From contig DAIEST010000044.1 in assembly GCA_027346125.1 (NCBI GenBank), positions 1-12,237 on the forward strand: 12,237 nucleotides of DNA, read 5' to 3'. The first letter of the stretch is position 1, and every line of letters begins with the position of its first letter. Of the stretch, positions 1 through 7,842 are shown one piece after another. The notes under the pieces are model-generated. The model saw only the letters and a program-made list of their open reading frames with translations, searched no databases and was not told the DNA's origin. Origin of the DNA: Leptospirillum sp. Lineage in GTDB: Bacteria > Nitrospirota > Leptospirillia > Leptospirillales > Leptospirillaceae. The translations under genes and the position numbers were made by a program.

Positions 1-186
1 GATACGGGAGTTGATAAAACCCTGACGCTCTTTTGCTGCGTGGTATTCCGCATTTTCGGACAGATCGCCGTGGGCCCGGGCTTCAGCAATATCCTGGATG
101 TTTTTTGGACGATCCACATGCTTGAGCCGTTCGAGCTCCTCCCTGAGTTTCTCATATCCGGATTTTGTCATTGGAACCTGATTCAT
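1..186 (-). CDS. greA: Transcription elongation factor GreA, N-terminal part, cut by the left window edge
   Basis: GreA rescues backtracked RNA polymerase by stimulating cleavage of the nascent transcript's 3' end. Only the first 62 residues are present, so this is partial because of the window and not a broken gene. They match the GreA N-terminal coiled coil closely: PMTKSGYEKLREELERLK near residues 5-22, then an IAEARAHGDLSENAEYHAAKERQ-like block around residues 32-55 that carries the conserved acidic D/E residues of the coiled-coil tip. The ATG at 186 is chosen because a GGAG Shine-Dalgarno (194-197) sits seven bases upstream and family members begin a few residues before PMTK. The gene follows carB by 75 bases on the same strand and has its own promoter-like sequence, so it is probably at least partly independent of the pyr operon. 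GreB and other Gre-like factors share this region, but the sequence fits GreA best. Confidence 0.95.
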   Translation of the reverse strand, partial: MNQVPMTKSGYEKLREELERLKHVDRPKNIQDIAEARAHGDLSENAEYHAAKERQGFINSRI

Positions 187-236
187 ATACTCACTCCAAG
201 CCGTTTCACAATCAACTTCCACACCGTTATTCCAAT

Positions 237-265
237 AGTATAACCGAAGGAGATCCTCCTCTCAA
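237..265 (-). promoter_or_regulatory. Putative sigma-70-type promoter for greA
   Basis: Read on the minus strand, TTGAGA (265-260) is followed by exactly 17 bases and then TATACT (242-237). Each hexamer matches the sigma-70 consensus at five of six positions with ideal spacing. Transcription would start near 230, leaving a 5' UTR of about 44 bases before the greA ATG at 186. The -35 box overlaps the carB stop codon and lies in the 3' arm of the inverted repeat at 249-287. This is a sequence match only; no transcription start is demonstrated. Confidence 0.65.
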
Positions 266-287
266 GGCAACGGAGAGGAGGATCTCC
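249..287 (-). terminator. Perfect 15-bp inverted repeat at the carB 3' end, possible weak terminator
   Basis: Bases 249-263 and 273-287 are exact reverse complements (arm GGAGATCCTCCTCTC), separated by a 9-base loop. The stem spans the last carB codons and the stop codon. In carB transcripts it would form a very stable hairpin. It is followed by TTCGGTTAT rather than a solid run of T, so a classical intrinsic terminator is doubtful. It may attenuate read-through into greA or protect the 3' end of the mRNA. The structure is certain from the sequence; the function is inferred. Confidence 0.5.
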
Positions 288-3200
288 CGAAAATCTCCTG
301 GAGAGACAGGACAGGAGCCTGTTTATCCCCATCAAGCTCTCCCGACAGCGCCAGGGAAACGGCTTTCGCCCCTGCAACTGTCGTGTAGTAAGGGATGTTT
401 CTGACCAGTGTCTCCCGGCGGATCGACAACGAGTCTTTCTGGGCAGTCCGTCCGGAGACTGTATTGATGACCAACTGGATCTCTCCGTTCTTGATCTGAT
501 CGACCACATGCGGACGGCCTTCCTTGACCTTGAGAACTTCTTCAACCGCAATCCCATGCCCTTCCAGGAACACCCGGGTCCCATGGGTGGCTACAATCCG
601 GAATCCAAGAGAAGCGAGAGACTGGGCAACAGAAACAATGGCGGCCTTGTCCTGATCGCTGACACTGATGAACACGGTTCCCGAACGGGGCAAGGTCATT
701 CCGGCAGCTTCCTGGGCATCCAGAAATGCCTTTCCGAATTTCTCGCCGATCCCCATGACCTCTCCGGTAGACTTCATCTCCGGACCAAGAAGGGTATCCA
801 CCCCCTGGAATTTCCGGAACGGAAAAACGGCTTCTTTCACGGACACATAGCGATGGCCGGCCGGAAGATCCAGAAGTCCCAGCTCTTTCAATGAAGCGCC
901 CAGAAGAATCCTCATCGCCATCTTGGCGATCGGGATACCGATGGACTTGCTGACAAACGGAACGGTGCGGGATGCCCGGGGATTCACCTCAAGAACATAG
1001 ACTGTTTCATTTTGAACTGCGAACTGGATATTCATCAGTCCGCGCACGCCCATGAACATTCCGAGTTTTCGGGTTTCTTCGCGTATCCTGGAAAGGACTT
1101 CGGGAGAGAGGTTCAAGGGAGGAAGAAAGCAGGCCGAGTCCCCGGAGTGGATTCCGGCCTCTTCTATATGCTCGAGAATGCCGGCGACAAAGACATCCTC
1201 CCCGTCGCACAGCGCATCGACATCGACCTCGGTCGCCTGTCCGATAAAGGAATCGATAAGGAGAGGAAAACGGAAATCCAGCGATTGAACCCTTTTCAGA
1301 TATTCGGTAAGTCCTTCGTCATCGTACAGGATCTCCATCGCCTCTCCTCCCAGCACATAGGAGGGTCGGATCAGCAGGGGAAATCCGATGGTCCGGGCAA
1401 GAACTCCTGTCTCTTCGATCGAATGGGCCAAAGCGCTTGCCGGCTGCTTGAGTCCCAGTTTCTCGATGACCTCCCGGAATCGTTCCCGGTCTTCCGCAAG
1501 ATCCGTCATGTCGGGCTGGGTTCCCAGAATGGGGATCCCGAGTTTCGCAAGCTTTCCGGAAAGACGAAGCGGTGTCTGTCCTCCAAACTGGACAACGACA
1601 CCCATCGGATTTTCTTTTTCCAGAATGGCCAGAACATCTTCCAGTGTCAGCGGGTCGAAATAGAGCCGGTCGGAGAGATCGAAGTCTGTCGACACTGTTT
1701 CCGGATTGCAGTTGATCATGACCGCTTCGATGCCATGTTCCCGAAGGGCCATCACACCATGGACACAACAATAGTCGAACTCGACACCCTGACCGATCCG
1801 GTTCGGCCCGGAGCCCAGGATCACGACAGAACGCCGCTCCCCACTCCTCGGCGCCACTTCCTCCCTTCCCCCGTAGGTGCCATAGAGGTAAGGGGTCCGG
1901 GCCTCGAATTCGGCGGCACAGGTATCCACATGACGATGATGGAGAAGGATTCCCCGCCGGAGTCTCATCTCCCGGATCGCATCCTCATCCTGCCCGAGAA
2001 GATGGGAGAGCGCCCGATCCGAAAACCCGTTTCGTTTGGCCGAAATCAAAAGCGGCTCGGGAAAAAGGGCCAGAGGTTCCCCCTTGAACTGCAGGACTGC
2101 ACGCTCAAGCTGGATCAGATCCCGGATCTCATGGAGAAACCACGGGTCGATTCCCGTCCACTCATGAATCCTGTCTACCGGGAATCCCCGCCTGAAGGCC
2201 TCGGCAACCCCATGGATCCGGGTATCGATCGGGGACTTCAGGATTTGCGCGACATCTTCCGGATCTTCAGGCAGGGAGATCGGCATCAGCCCATAGGAAT
2301 TGTTTTCCAGGGAACGGAGCGCTTTCAGAAACGCTTCCTTGAAATTGTGGCCGATCCCCATGACCTCTCCGACCGACTGCATCTGGGGACCGAGCACCCG
2401 GGAGGCCTGAGGAAACTTCTCAAAGTGGAACCTCGGAATCTTGACCACCACGTAATCGATCGAGGGCTCGAAGGATGCGGGGGTGGTCCCGGTAATATCG
2501 TTCACGATTTCGTCAAGCGTATACCCGATGGCCACCTTGGTCGCAACACGGGCAATCGGAAAACCCGTCGCTTTGGATGCAAGCGCCGAACTTCGGGAAA
2601 CCCGGGGGTTCATCTCGATCACGACGACCCTCCCCGTCTCCGGGTGGATCGCAAACTGGACGTTCGATCCACCGGTCTCCACACCGACCTCGCGCAGGAC
2701 GGCGATCGACGCATTGCGGAGATCCTGGAACTCGCGATCCGTGAGGGTCATCGCGGGTGCCACGGTAATGCTGTCTCCCGTATGGACTCCCATCGGATCA
2801 AGGTTCTCGATCGAGCAGACAATAATCGCGTTATCCGCACGATCACGGACCACCTCCAGCTCGAACTCCTTCCAGCCAAGGAGCGATTCCTCCACGAGAA
2901 CTTCGTGGACCGGGCTCATCTCGAGTCCGACAAGAAGACGCTGTTCAAATTCTTCCCGGTTGAAGACCACACCTCCCCCCGATCCGCCCAGCGTGAAAGA
3001 GGGACGGATCATGAGCGGGAAGCTGAATTCCGCAAGCACTTGCCTCGCCTCTTCGAGAGAGTGCACGACAAAGCTTTTCGGACTCGCAAGTCCGATCGAC
3101 TCCATCGCTTTCTTGAAAAGTCCCCGGTCTTCCGCTTTCCGGATCGTCTCCACGGTCGTACCGATCAGTTCGATGCCAAGACGGGACAGGACTCCCGCAT

Positions 3201-3510
3201 CGGCGAGGGCCACCGAAAGATTCAAGGCGGTCTGGCCTCCCATGGTGGGAAGAATGGCATCCGGACGGTCTTTTTCCAGCACCTTTTCCACGGCTTCAAG
3301 TGTCAGGGGAACCATATAGGTCGCATCCGACAGCTCCGGATCCGTCATGATCGTCGCAGGATTGGAATTGACCAGAGAAACCTCGTACCCTTCCTCCTTC
3401 AACGCCCTGACCGCCTGAGTCCCCGAATAGTCAAATTCTCCAGCCTGACCGATGACAATCGGACCGGAGCCAATAATCAGGATCCTCTTCAGATCCGTCC
3501 GTCTAGGCAA
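262..3510 (-). CDS. carB: Carbamoyl-phosphate synthase large subunit
   Basis: CarB uses ammonia from CarA, bicarbonate and two ATP to make carbamoyl phosphate for pyrimidine and arginine synthesis. The 1082 residues compare with about 1070 in typical CarB. The two homologous halves are plain: the carboxyphosphate half begins with ILIIGSGPIVIGQAGEFDYSG, has PSFTLGGSGGG and EMNPRVSRSSALASKATG, and fills about residues 1-400. An oligomerisation region runs to about 555. The carbamoyl-phosphate half begins with VVILGSGPNRIGQGVEFDYC and has RPSYVLGGEAM and EVNPRASRTVPFVSK. The last 150 or so residues are the MGS-like allosteric domain (ATHGT; INTVSGRTAQKDS), where UMP or ornithine bind in relatives. 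I start it at a TTG (3510) because homologues begin a few residues before the RTDLKRILIIGSGP block and a GGGGAG sits five bases upstream. A longer reading to ATG 3594 would add 28 basic, unconserved residues. It overlaps the radical SAM gene by 8 bases. Identification is secure; the start is likely. Confidence 0.97.
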   Translation of the reverse strand: MPRRTDLKRILIIGSGPIVIGQAGEFDYSGTQAVRALKEEGYEVSLVNSNPATIMTDPELSDATYMVPLTLEAVEKVLEKDRPDAILPTMGGQTALNLSVALADAGVLSRLGIELIGTTVETIRKAEDRGLFKKAMESIGLASPKSFVVHSLEEARQVLAEFSFPLMIRPSFTLGGSGGGVVFNREEFEQRLLVGLEMSPVHEVLVEESLLGWKEFELEVVRDRADNAIIVCSIENLDPMGVHTGDSITVAPAMTLTDREFQDLRNASIAVLREVGVETGGSNVQFAIHPETGRVVVIEMNPRVSRSSALASKATGFPIARVATKVAIGYTLDEIVNDITGTTPASFEPSIDYVVVKIPRFHFEKFPQASRVLGPQMQSVGEVMGIGHNFKEAFLKALRSLENNSYGLMPISLPEDPEDVAQILKSPIDTRIHGVAEAFRRGFPVDRIHEWTGIDPWFLHEIRDLIQLERAVLQFKGEPLALFPEPLLISAKRNGFSDRALSHLLGQDEDAIREMRLRRGILLHHRHVDTCAAEFEARTPYLYGTYGGREEVAPRSGERRSVVILGSGPNRIGQGVEFDYCCVHGVMALREHGIEAVMINCNPETVSTDFDLSDRLYFDPLTLEDVLAILEKENPMGVVVQFGGQTPLRLSGKLAKLGIPILGTQPDMTDLAEDRERFREVIEKLGLKQPASALAHSIEETGVLARTIGFPLLIRPSYVLGGEAMEILYDDEGLTEYLKRVQSLDFRFPLLIDSFIGQATEVDVDALCDGEDVFVAGILEHIEEAGIHSGDSACFLPPLNLSPEVLSRIREETRKLGMFMGVRGLMNIQFAVQNETVYVLEVNPRASRTVPFVSKSIGIPIAKMAMRILLGASLKELGLLDLPAGHRYVSVKEAVFPFRKFQGVDTLLGPEMKSTGEVMGIGEKFGKAFLDAQEAAGMTLPRSGTVFISVSDQDKAAIVSVAQSLASLGFRIVATHGTRVFLEGHGIAVEEVLKVKEGRPHVVDQIKNGEIQLVINTVSGRTAQKDSLSIRRETLVRNIPYYTTVAGAKAVSLALSGELDGDKQAPVLSLQEIFGRSSSPLP

Positions 3511-4498
3511 TTTTTCTCCCCGATTCCGTTTCCGGTTCCTCTGCTGATTCCGAAACAGAAGGATCTCTCCATTCCGAATCAAATTCCTGAACATACCCTT
3601 CCATCAGATTCTCTCCAAAGAGAATCTCCAGGGCCTGATCATATTCTTCTTCCGTGATCCGCCTCGCCAGAAGCGGTTTCTTCGTTGCCCTGTTTGTCGG
3701 GAAATACTGGGACATCAGGGACACTGCGGTACCAGTCCCGATCTCGCGACCGAGAAACCTTGCCGTCTCGTCCCAGCCGCCAAGCGCATTCGGCATCACC
3801 AGGTGACGAACCATCAAGCCTTTCCGGGCAATGCCCTCCCCGTCAAGAACCAGCCTCCCCACCTGCCTGAACATCTCCCTCACTGCCGCCCTGTTTGCCG
3901 AAACGTAAGAATCTGCCTTGGAAATCCGTCTCGCCCACAAATCGTCACTGTACTTCATATCCGGAAGATAGATGTCCACCCATCCATCCAGAAGGCGAAG
4001 CATGGAAACCGAATCGTATCCGTTCGAATTGTAGACGACAGGAATCCCGAGCCCCCATTGCCGGGCAAGAACCAGACTGTGCAAAACGGGGGGTACGATG
4101 TGGCTTGGAGTCACAAGATTGACGTTATGGGCTCCCCGACGTTCAAGTTCAAGATAAATGCCGGCCAGACCCTCCGGAGTGACCGTCTTCCCATAATCCC
4201 TCTGGCTGATCGGGAAATTCTGGCAAAAGTCACAGCTCAGATTGCAGGCCGCAAAAAAAACGGTTCCCGATCCACGGGTTCCTACAAGAGGAGGCTCTTC
4301 CCCAAAATGGATGTTATAGGCGGACAGAACGGGAAGAACCCCGGTCCTGCAGGTCCCCGAATTCCCCTCGAACCGGTTGACGCCACAGTTTCTGGGGCAG
4401 ACAGAACAGGAACGGTAGGCAAGATAGGCCTGATCCACAATCGCCCGGATCTCGCCGCTTTCGATCCCCGACAGGTCCGGAGCCTCTTCAGCCGACAT
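3503..4498 (-). CDS. PflX-like radical SAM protein (COG1313 type) inside the car locus
   Basis: This is a 331-residue radical SAM protein. The AdoMet-binding [4Fe-4S] motif CxxxCxxC is C85, C89 and C92 in the context FFAACNLSCDFCQN. A second cysteine cluster lies near the N-terminus: C31, C34, C38 and C50 in CSVCPRNCGVNRFEGNSGTC. It is followed by HFGEEPPLVGTRGSGTVFF. This arrangement is typical of the PflX/COG1313 group, annotated as related to pyruvate formate-lyase activating enzymes, whose substrate is unknown to me. No glycyl radical enzyme is nearby. ATG 4498 is chosen because an AGGGA precedes it and the conserved region starts soon after. The open frame extends upstream only through carA-overlapping sequence. 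It overlaps carA by 11 bases and carB by 8, so it is probably translated with the car subunits. Family call is firm; substrate and any link to carbamoyl phosphate are unknown. Confidence 0.88.
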   Translation of the reverse strand: MSAEEAPDLSGIESGEIRAIVDQAYLAYRSCSVCPRNCGVNRFEGNSGTCRTGVLPVLSAYNIHFGEEPPLVGTRGSGTVFFAACNLSCDFCQNFPISQRDYGKTVTPEGLAGIYLELERRGAHNVNLVTPSHIVPPVLHSLVLARQWGLGIPVVYNSNGYDSVSMLRLLDGWVDIYLPDMKYSDDLWARRISKADSYVSANRAAVREMFRQVGRLVLDGEGIARKGLMVRHLVMPNALGGWDETARFLGREIGTGTAVSLMSQYFPTNRATKKPLLARRITEEEYDQALEILFGENLMEGYVQEFDSEWRDPSVSESAEEPETESGRKIA

Positions 4499-5585
4499 GA
4501 TTCCCTCTGGAGATGATCTGGATGAATTCCTCGAATACGGGATGGGCATCCGTCGGTCCGGGAGCGGCTTCGGGGTGGAACTGGACAGAAAGAATCGGGG
4601 CATTTGAAAATCGCACCCCCTCCAGAGAGCCGTCGTAGAGACTCCTGAACCAGACATTGCATCCTTCCGGGAGGGTATTTTCATCCACTGCGTAGTTATG
4701 GTTCTGGGAAGTAATCCAGACACGCCGCGTTCGGAGGTCTACAACGGGGTGGTTCACTCCATGATGGCCGAACGGGAGCTTGTAGGTCTTGGCTCCGGAA
4801 GCCAGGCAGAGGAGTTGATGGCCAAGACAGATTCCCAGAATCGGGATGCGTCCCAGAAGTCCCCGTATCTCGGAAATAATCCCGTTCAGCCGGGAAGGAT
4901 CCCCGGGGCCGTTGGAAAGGACGACCCCATCCGGATGGCTTTCAAGAACATTCTGGGCCTTGGTTTCGGAGGAAACCACCCTGACCTGGGCACCTGCGAC
5001 TTCCAGCTGCTGGACAATCGACCCTTTTGCCCCAAAGTCGAAGACAACAACCTGAATCCCCCCCGGTCCTCCATGCGACCGTTCGGGAACGACCGTTCCC
5101 GCCACGCGGGGGACAAGATCCTGCGACTCGATCGAAGGAACATCATTGGCCAGACGAAGGAGTTTTTCCCGATCCTCCACCTCGGTGGTCAGAACCCCCC
5201 TGAGCACTCCCGATCTTCTGAGATGAATCGTCAGGGCACGGGTATCGAACCCCGTCGCAGCAACCGTTTTCTGGGAAGAAAGATAGTCCGGAAGGGAAAT
5301 CCTGCTCCGGTGATGAGAGGGGGTCGAACACATCTCCGCGGTTACAAAACCCGCAAGATGAACCCGATCCGATTCAGAATCCTTGAAATTGATCCCTGTG
5401 TTTCCGATCATCGGGGCCGTCATCACCACAATCTGTCCGGAATAGGACGGATCGGTCAGCACTTCCTCGTATCCTGCCATGGCAGTGTTGAACACGACCT
5501 CCCCACTGACCGTTCCCGACATCCCCGACGAAACCCCCTTGAAGACCATGCCATCCTCAAGTGCCAACCAGATCGAATCCTGCAT
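4488..5585 (-). CDS. carA: Carbamoyl-phosphate synthase small (glutaminase) subunit
   Basis: CarA hydrolyses glutamine and passes ammonia to CarB. The protein has 365 residues, the usual length. The N-terminal CarA-specific domain (about 1-170) shows ALEDGMVFKG, GEVVFNTAMAGYEEVLTDPSYSGQI and GNTGIN. The C-terminal class I glutamine amidotransferase domain has NGPGDP (225-230), the nucleophile elbow GICLGHQ with Cys253, and SVQFHPEA with His337 and Glu339, so the catalytic triad is intact. The ATG at 5585 overlaps the pyrC stop as TGATG, and a GGGAAGAGG purine stretch precedes it. A start seven codons earlier is possible but would extend into pyrC. The gene overlaps the downstream radical SAM gene by 11 bases, which separates it from its usual immediate neighbour carB. 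Confidence 0.97.
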   Translation of the reverse strand: MQDSIWLALEDGMVFKGVSSGMSGTVSGEVVFNTAMAGYEEVLTDPSYSGQIVVMTAPMIGNTGINFKDSESDRVHLAGFVTAEMCSTPSHHRSRISLPDYLSSQKTVAATGFDTRALTIHLRRSGVLRGVLTTEVEDREKLLRLANDVPSIESQDLVPRVAGTVVPERSHGGPGGIQVVVFDFGAKGSIVQQLEVAGAQVRVVSSETKAQNVLESHPDGVVLSNGPGDPSRLNGIISEIRGLLGRIPILGICLGHQLLCLASGAKTYKLPFGHHGVNHPVVDLRTRRVWITSQNHNYAVDENTLPEGCNVWFRSLYDGSLEGVRFSNAPILSVQFHPEAAPGPTDAHPVFEEFIQIISRGNHVG

Positions 5586-6898
5586 CACCTCTTCCCTTCC
5601 CCGCAATCAAACACCTTGCGTCCCCCGACAAAAGTCATCCTGATCCGGCCGGGAAGCTTCCTGCCGCGGAATGGAGAATTACGGCTTCTGGAGCGAAACT
5701 CCGGAACCCCCGCTTCCATAAATCCGGTCGGCTCGAATACGACCAGATCTGCCAGACCGCCGGGACGGATTTCGCCGCGCGGAAGCCCAAAAACCCTGGC
5801 AGGACGGACGGACATCAGATAGAGAAGCGTTCCCAGGTCAAGAACCCCTTCCTGGACCAGGACAAGCCCGAGGGACAGCGCCGTTTCAAGTCCGATGATC
5901 CCGAACGGAGCCTGGTCGAACTCCCGCTCCTTCTCGAAAGGGGCGTGGGGAGCATGATCCGTCGCAATCATGTCGATGGTCCCATCCCGAAGACCTTCGA
6001 TAATGGCAAGCCGATCCTCTTCGGAACGGAGCGGGGGATTCATCTTGGCATCCGCATGATGGCACCGCACCGCCTCGTCGGTCAGCGCAAAGTAATGGGG
6101 ACAGGTTTCCGCCGTCACGTTGAGATGCCGTTTCTTGGCTTCCCTGAGCAGTCTGACGCCACCAGCCGTGGACAGGTGCGCCACATGCAAGCGCCCGTTC
6201 GTCGTTTTCAGGACTTCGAGATCACGGGCCACAATCACTTCCTCCGAAGCATTGGGAATGCCGCGCAATCCCAGCTCCGTCGCCACCCAACCCTCATTCA
6301 TCACGCCACCGTCGGAAAGGTCCCGGTCTTCGCAGTGATCAATCACGGGCCGCTTGAAAATGGCCGAATACTCCAGTGCCCTCCTGAGCAGGCGGGAGGT
6401 CTTGACCGGATAGCCGTCATCGGAAAAACCGACACAACCGGCCTGGGTCAGCGCTCCCATCTCAGTCAGGGTTTCCCCCTTGAGCCCGAGCGAAACCGCG
6501 CCAATGGGGAACACACGGCACAATCCAATGTCCTGGGCTTTTCGGATGATGTCCAGCGTAACGCCCGGGTGATCATTGACCGGATCCGTATTGGCCATGA
6601 CACAGACTGACGTAAAACCACCCGCTACAGCGGAACGCGAGCCGGTCTCGATCGTCTCCTTGTACTCGAAGCCGGGCTCCCTGAAATGGGCATGAACATC
6701 GACAAGTCCCGGAGTGACGATGCAGCCTGTCCCGTCAAGAACGGGGATACGGCCGTCTTTCGGCAACGCAATGGAGCCATAGGACACGACACGACCCTGT
6801 TCCACCTGGAGATCCCCGTCCTCGTCCAGTCCATGGGCCGGATCCACCAACCGGACATTCTTCAGGAAAAACGAGGTTCCATCACTCATATCCGACAT
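5585..6898 (-). CDS. pyrC: Dihydroorotase, class I (PyrC type)
   Basis: This enzyme cyclises carbamoyl aspartate to dihydroorotate, step three of UMP synthesis. It is a 437-residue amidohydrolase-fold protein, the length of class I dihydroorotases and longer than the roughly 350-residue class II E. coli form. Metal-site signatures are present: VDVHAHFREPG with His69 and His71, FSDDG (D160/D161), IDHCED with His188, AHLSTAGG with His241, and ATDHAPH with Asp314. All point to an active enzyme and not an inactive PyrC-prime paralogue. ATG 6898 is preferred because AAAGGGGA precedes it with a six-base spacer. ATG 6904, which overlaps the pyrB stop as ATGA, has no spacer from that Shine-Dalgarno, and ATG 6889 is too far from it. 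It sits directly after pyrB and overlaps carA by one base. Confidence 0.96.
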   Translation of the reverse strand: MSDMSDGTSFFLKNVRLVDPAHGLDEDGDLQVEQGRVVSYGSIALPKDGRIPVLDGTGCIVTPGLVDVHAHFREPGFEYKETIETGSRSAVAGGFTSVCVMANTDPVNDHPGVTLDIIRKAQDIGLCRVFPIGAVSLGLKGETLTEMGALTQAGCVGFSDDGYPVKTSRLLRRALEYSAIFKRPVIDHCEDRDLSDGGVMNEGWVATELGLRGIPNASEEVIVARDLEVLKTTNGRLHVAHLSTAGGVRLLREAKKRHLNVTAETCPHYFALTDEAVRCHHADAKMNPPLRSEEDRLAIIEGLRDGTIDMIATDHAPHAPFEKEREFDQAPFGIIGLETALSLGLVLVQEGVLDLGTLLYLMSVRPARVFGLPRGEIRPGGLADLVVFEPTGFMEAGVPEFRSRSRNSPFRGRKLPGRIRMTFVGGRKVFDCGEGKR

Positions 6899-6900
6899 AA

Positions 6901-7839
6901 TCATTCCCCTTTGGATCCACCCGCCATCAACAGGTACAGAACGGCCATCCGGATTCCGACACCGAAATGGACCTGATCAAGAATTCCCGAGTGCTCGCGA
7001 AACGATTCCTCGTCCTGAATCTCTATGCCCCGATTGATGGGGCCAGGATGAAGCACCAGGACATCGGGATGCGCCTCTTTCAGAACGGCAGGGGAAATCC
7101 CGTAGAGTTTTGCATATTCCTTGAGCGAAGGGATGAAGCTTGCCGTCGCGCGTTCGAGCTGAAGCCTCAGCGTCATCACAACATCACAGTTCCGGACCCC
7201 TTCGCGAAGATCGTGAAACACATCGACCTTCCAGTCGCCGAGATATTTCGGAATCAGGGTTGGCGGCCCCACCAGACGGACGGCGATTCCCATCCGGGTC
7301 ATGGCCAGGATATTGGAACGGGCGACCCGACTGTGCAGGATGTCTCCGACAATCGCCACCGTCAAGCCTTCCAGACGGCCTTTTCTCTTCTGAATCGTGT
7401 AGAGGTCGAGCAGTGCCTGGGTCGGATGTTCATGAAGGCCATCCCCTGCATTGATGACATGACACTGCACTCTCCGGGAGATCCATTCCGGCACCCCCGA
7501 AGACGGGTGCCGGATGACAACGCCATCCGCTCCCAGAGCCTCGATCGTGAGCACCGTATCCAGAAGGCTTTCACCTTTCACCACACTGCTCTGTGACGTC
7601 GAAATGTTGATTACGTCCGCAGATAATCTCTTTGCAGCGATCTCAAAGGAAGTCCGTGTCCGCGTGGAGGGCTCGTAGAAAAGATTGACCAGTGTTTTTC
7701 CGCGAAGGGAAGGAACTTTCTTCACCGTCCGGGAGGAGAGGTCCAGGAAAGAATCCGCTGTCCGGAAAATGCCTTCCATTTCCTCCGGACTCAGATCACC
7801 GATCGTCAAGAGATTGGATGTGCGCAACGAATCATTCAC
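6901..7839 (-). CDS. pyrB: Aspartate carbamoyltransferase catalytic subunit
   Basis: PyrB transfers the carbamoyl group from carbamoyl phosphate to aspartate, the committed step of pyrimidine synthesis. The 312 residues are the normal catalytic-chain length. The carbamoyl-phosphate loop FYEPSTRTRTSFE (Ser58-Thr61) and the mobile lysine of SVVKGES (Lys88) are present. So are HEHPTQALLDLYTI (about 137-149), VAIVGDILHSRVARSN and the C-terminal HPGPINRG. The start is a GTG at 7839, three bases after the pyrR stop, with AAGGA six bases upstream. No regulatory pyrI gene is present here, so feedback probably acts through PyrR and CarB instead. Direct adjacency to class I pyrC recalls bacteria in which the two proteins form a joint complex, as known for Aquifex aeolicus; that is an inference here. 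Confidence 0.96.
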   Translation of the reverse strand: MNDSLRTSNLLTIGDLSPEEMEGIFRTADSFLDLSSRTVKKVPSLRGKTLVNLFYEPSTRTRTSFEIAAKRLSADVINISTSQSSVVKGESLLDTVLTIEALGADGVVIRHPSSGVPEWISRRVQCHVINAGDGLHEHPTQALLDLYTIQKRKGRLEGLTVAIVGDILHSRVARSNILAMTRMGIAVRLVGPPTLIPKYLGDWKVDVFHDLREGVRNCDVVMTLRLQLERATASFIPSLKEYAKLYGISPAVLKEAHPDVLVLHPGPINRGIEIQDEESFREHSGILDQVHFGVGIRMAVLYLLMAGGSKGE

Positions 7840-7842
7840 GAA

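Noticed and set aside
1012..3657. 881-codon open frame on the plus strand opposite carB
   Set aside because: The minus strand there encodes full-length CarB with every family motif. The plus-strand translation is Arg/His/Asp-rich without domains, as expected from mirrored codon bias.
4698..6610. Long plus-strand open frames opposite carA and pyrC
   Set aside because: They lie antisense to well-conserved genes, have low-complexity basic composition, no plausible domains and no ribosome site that I could support.
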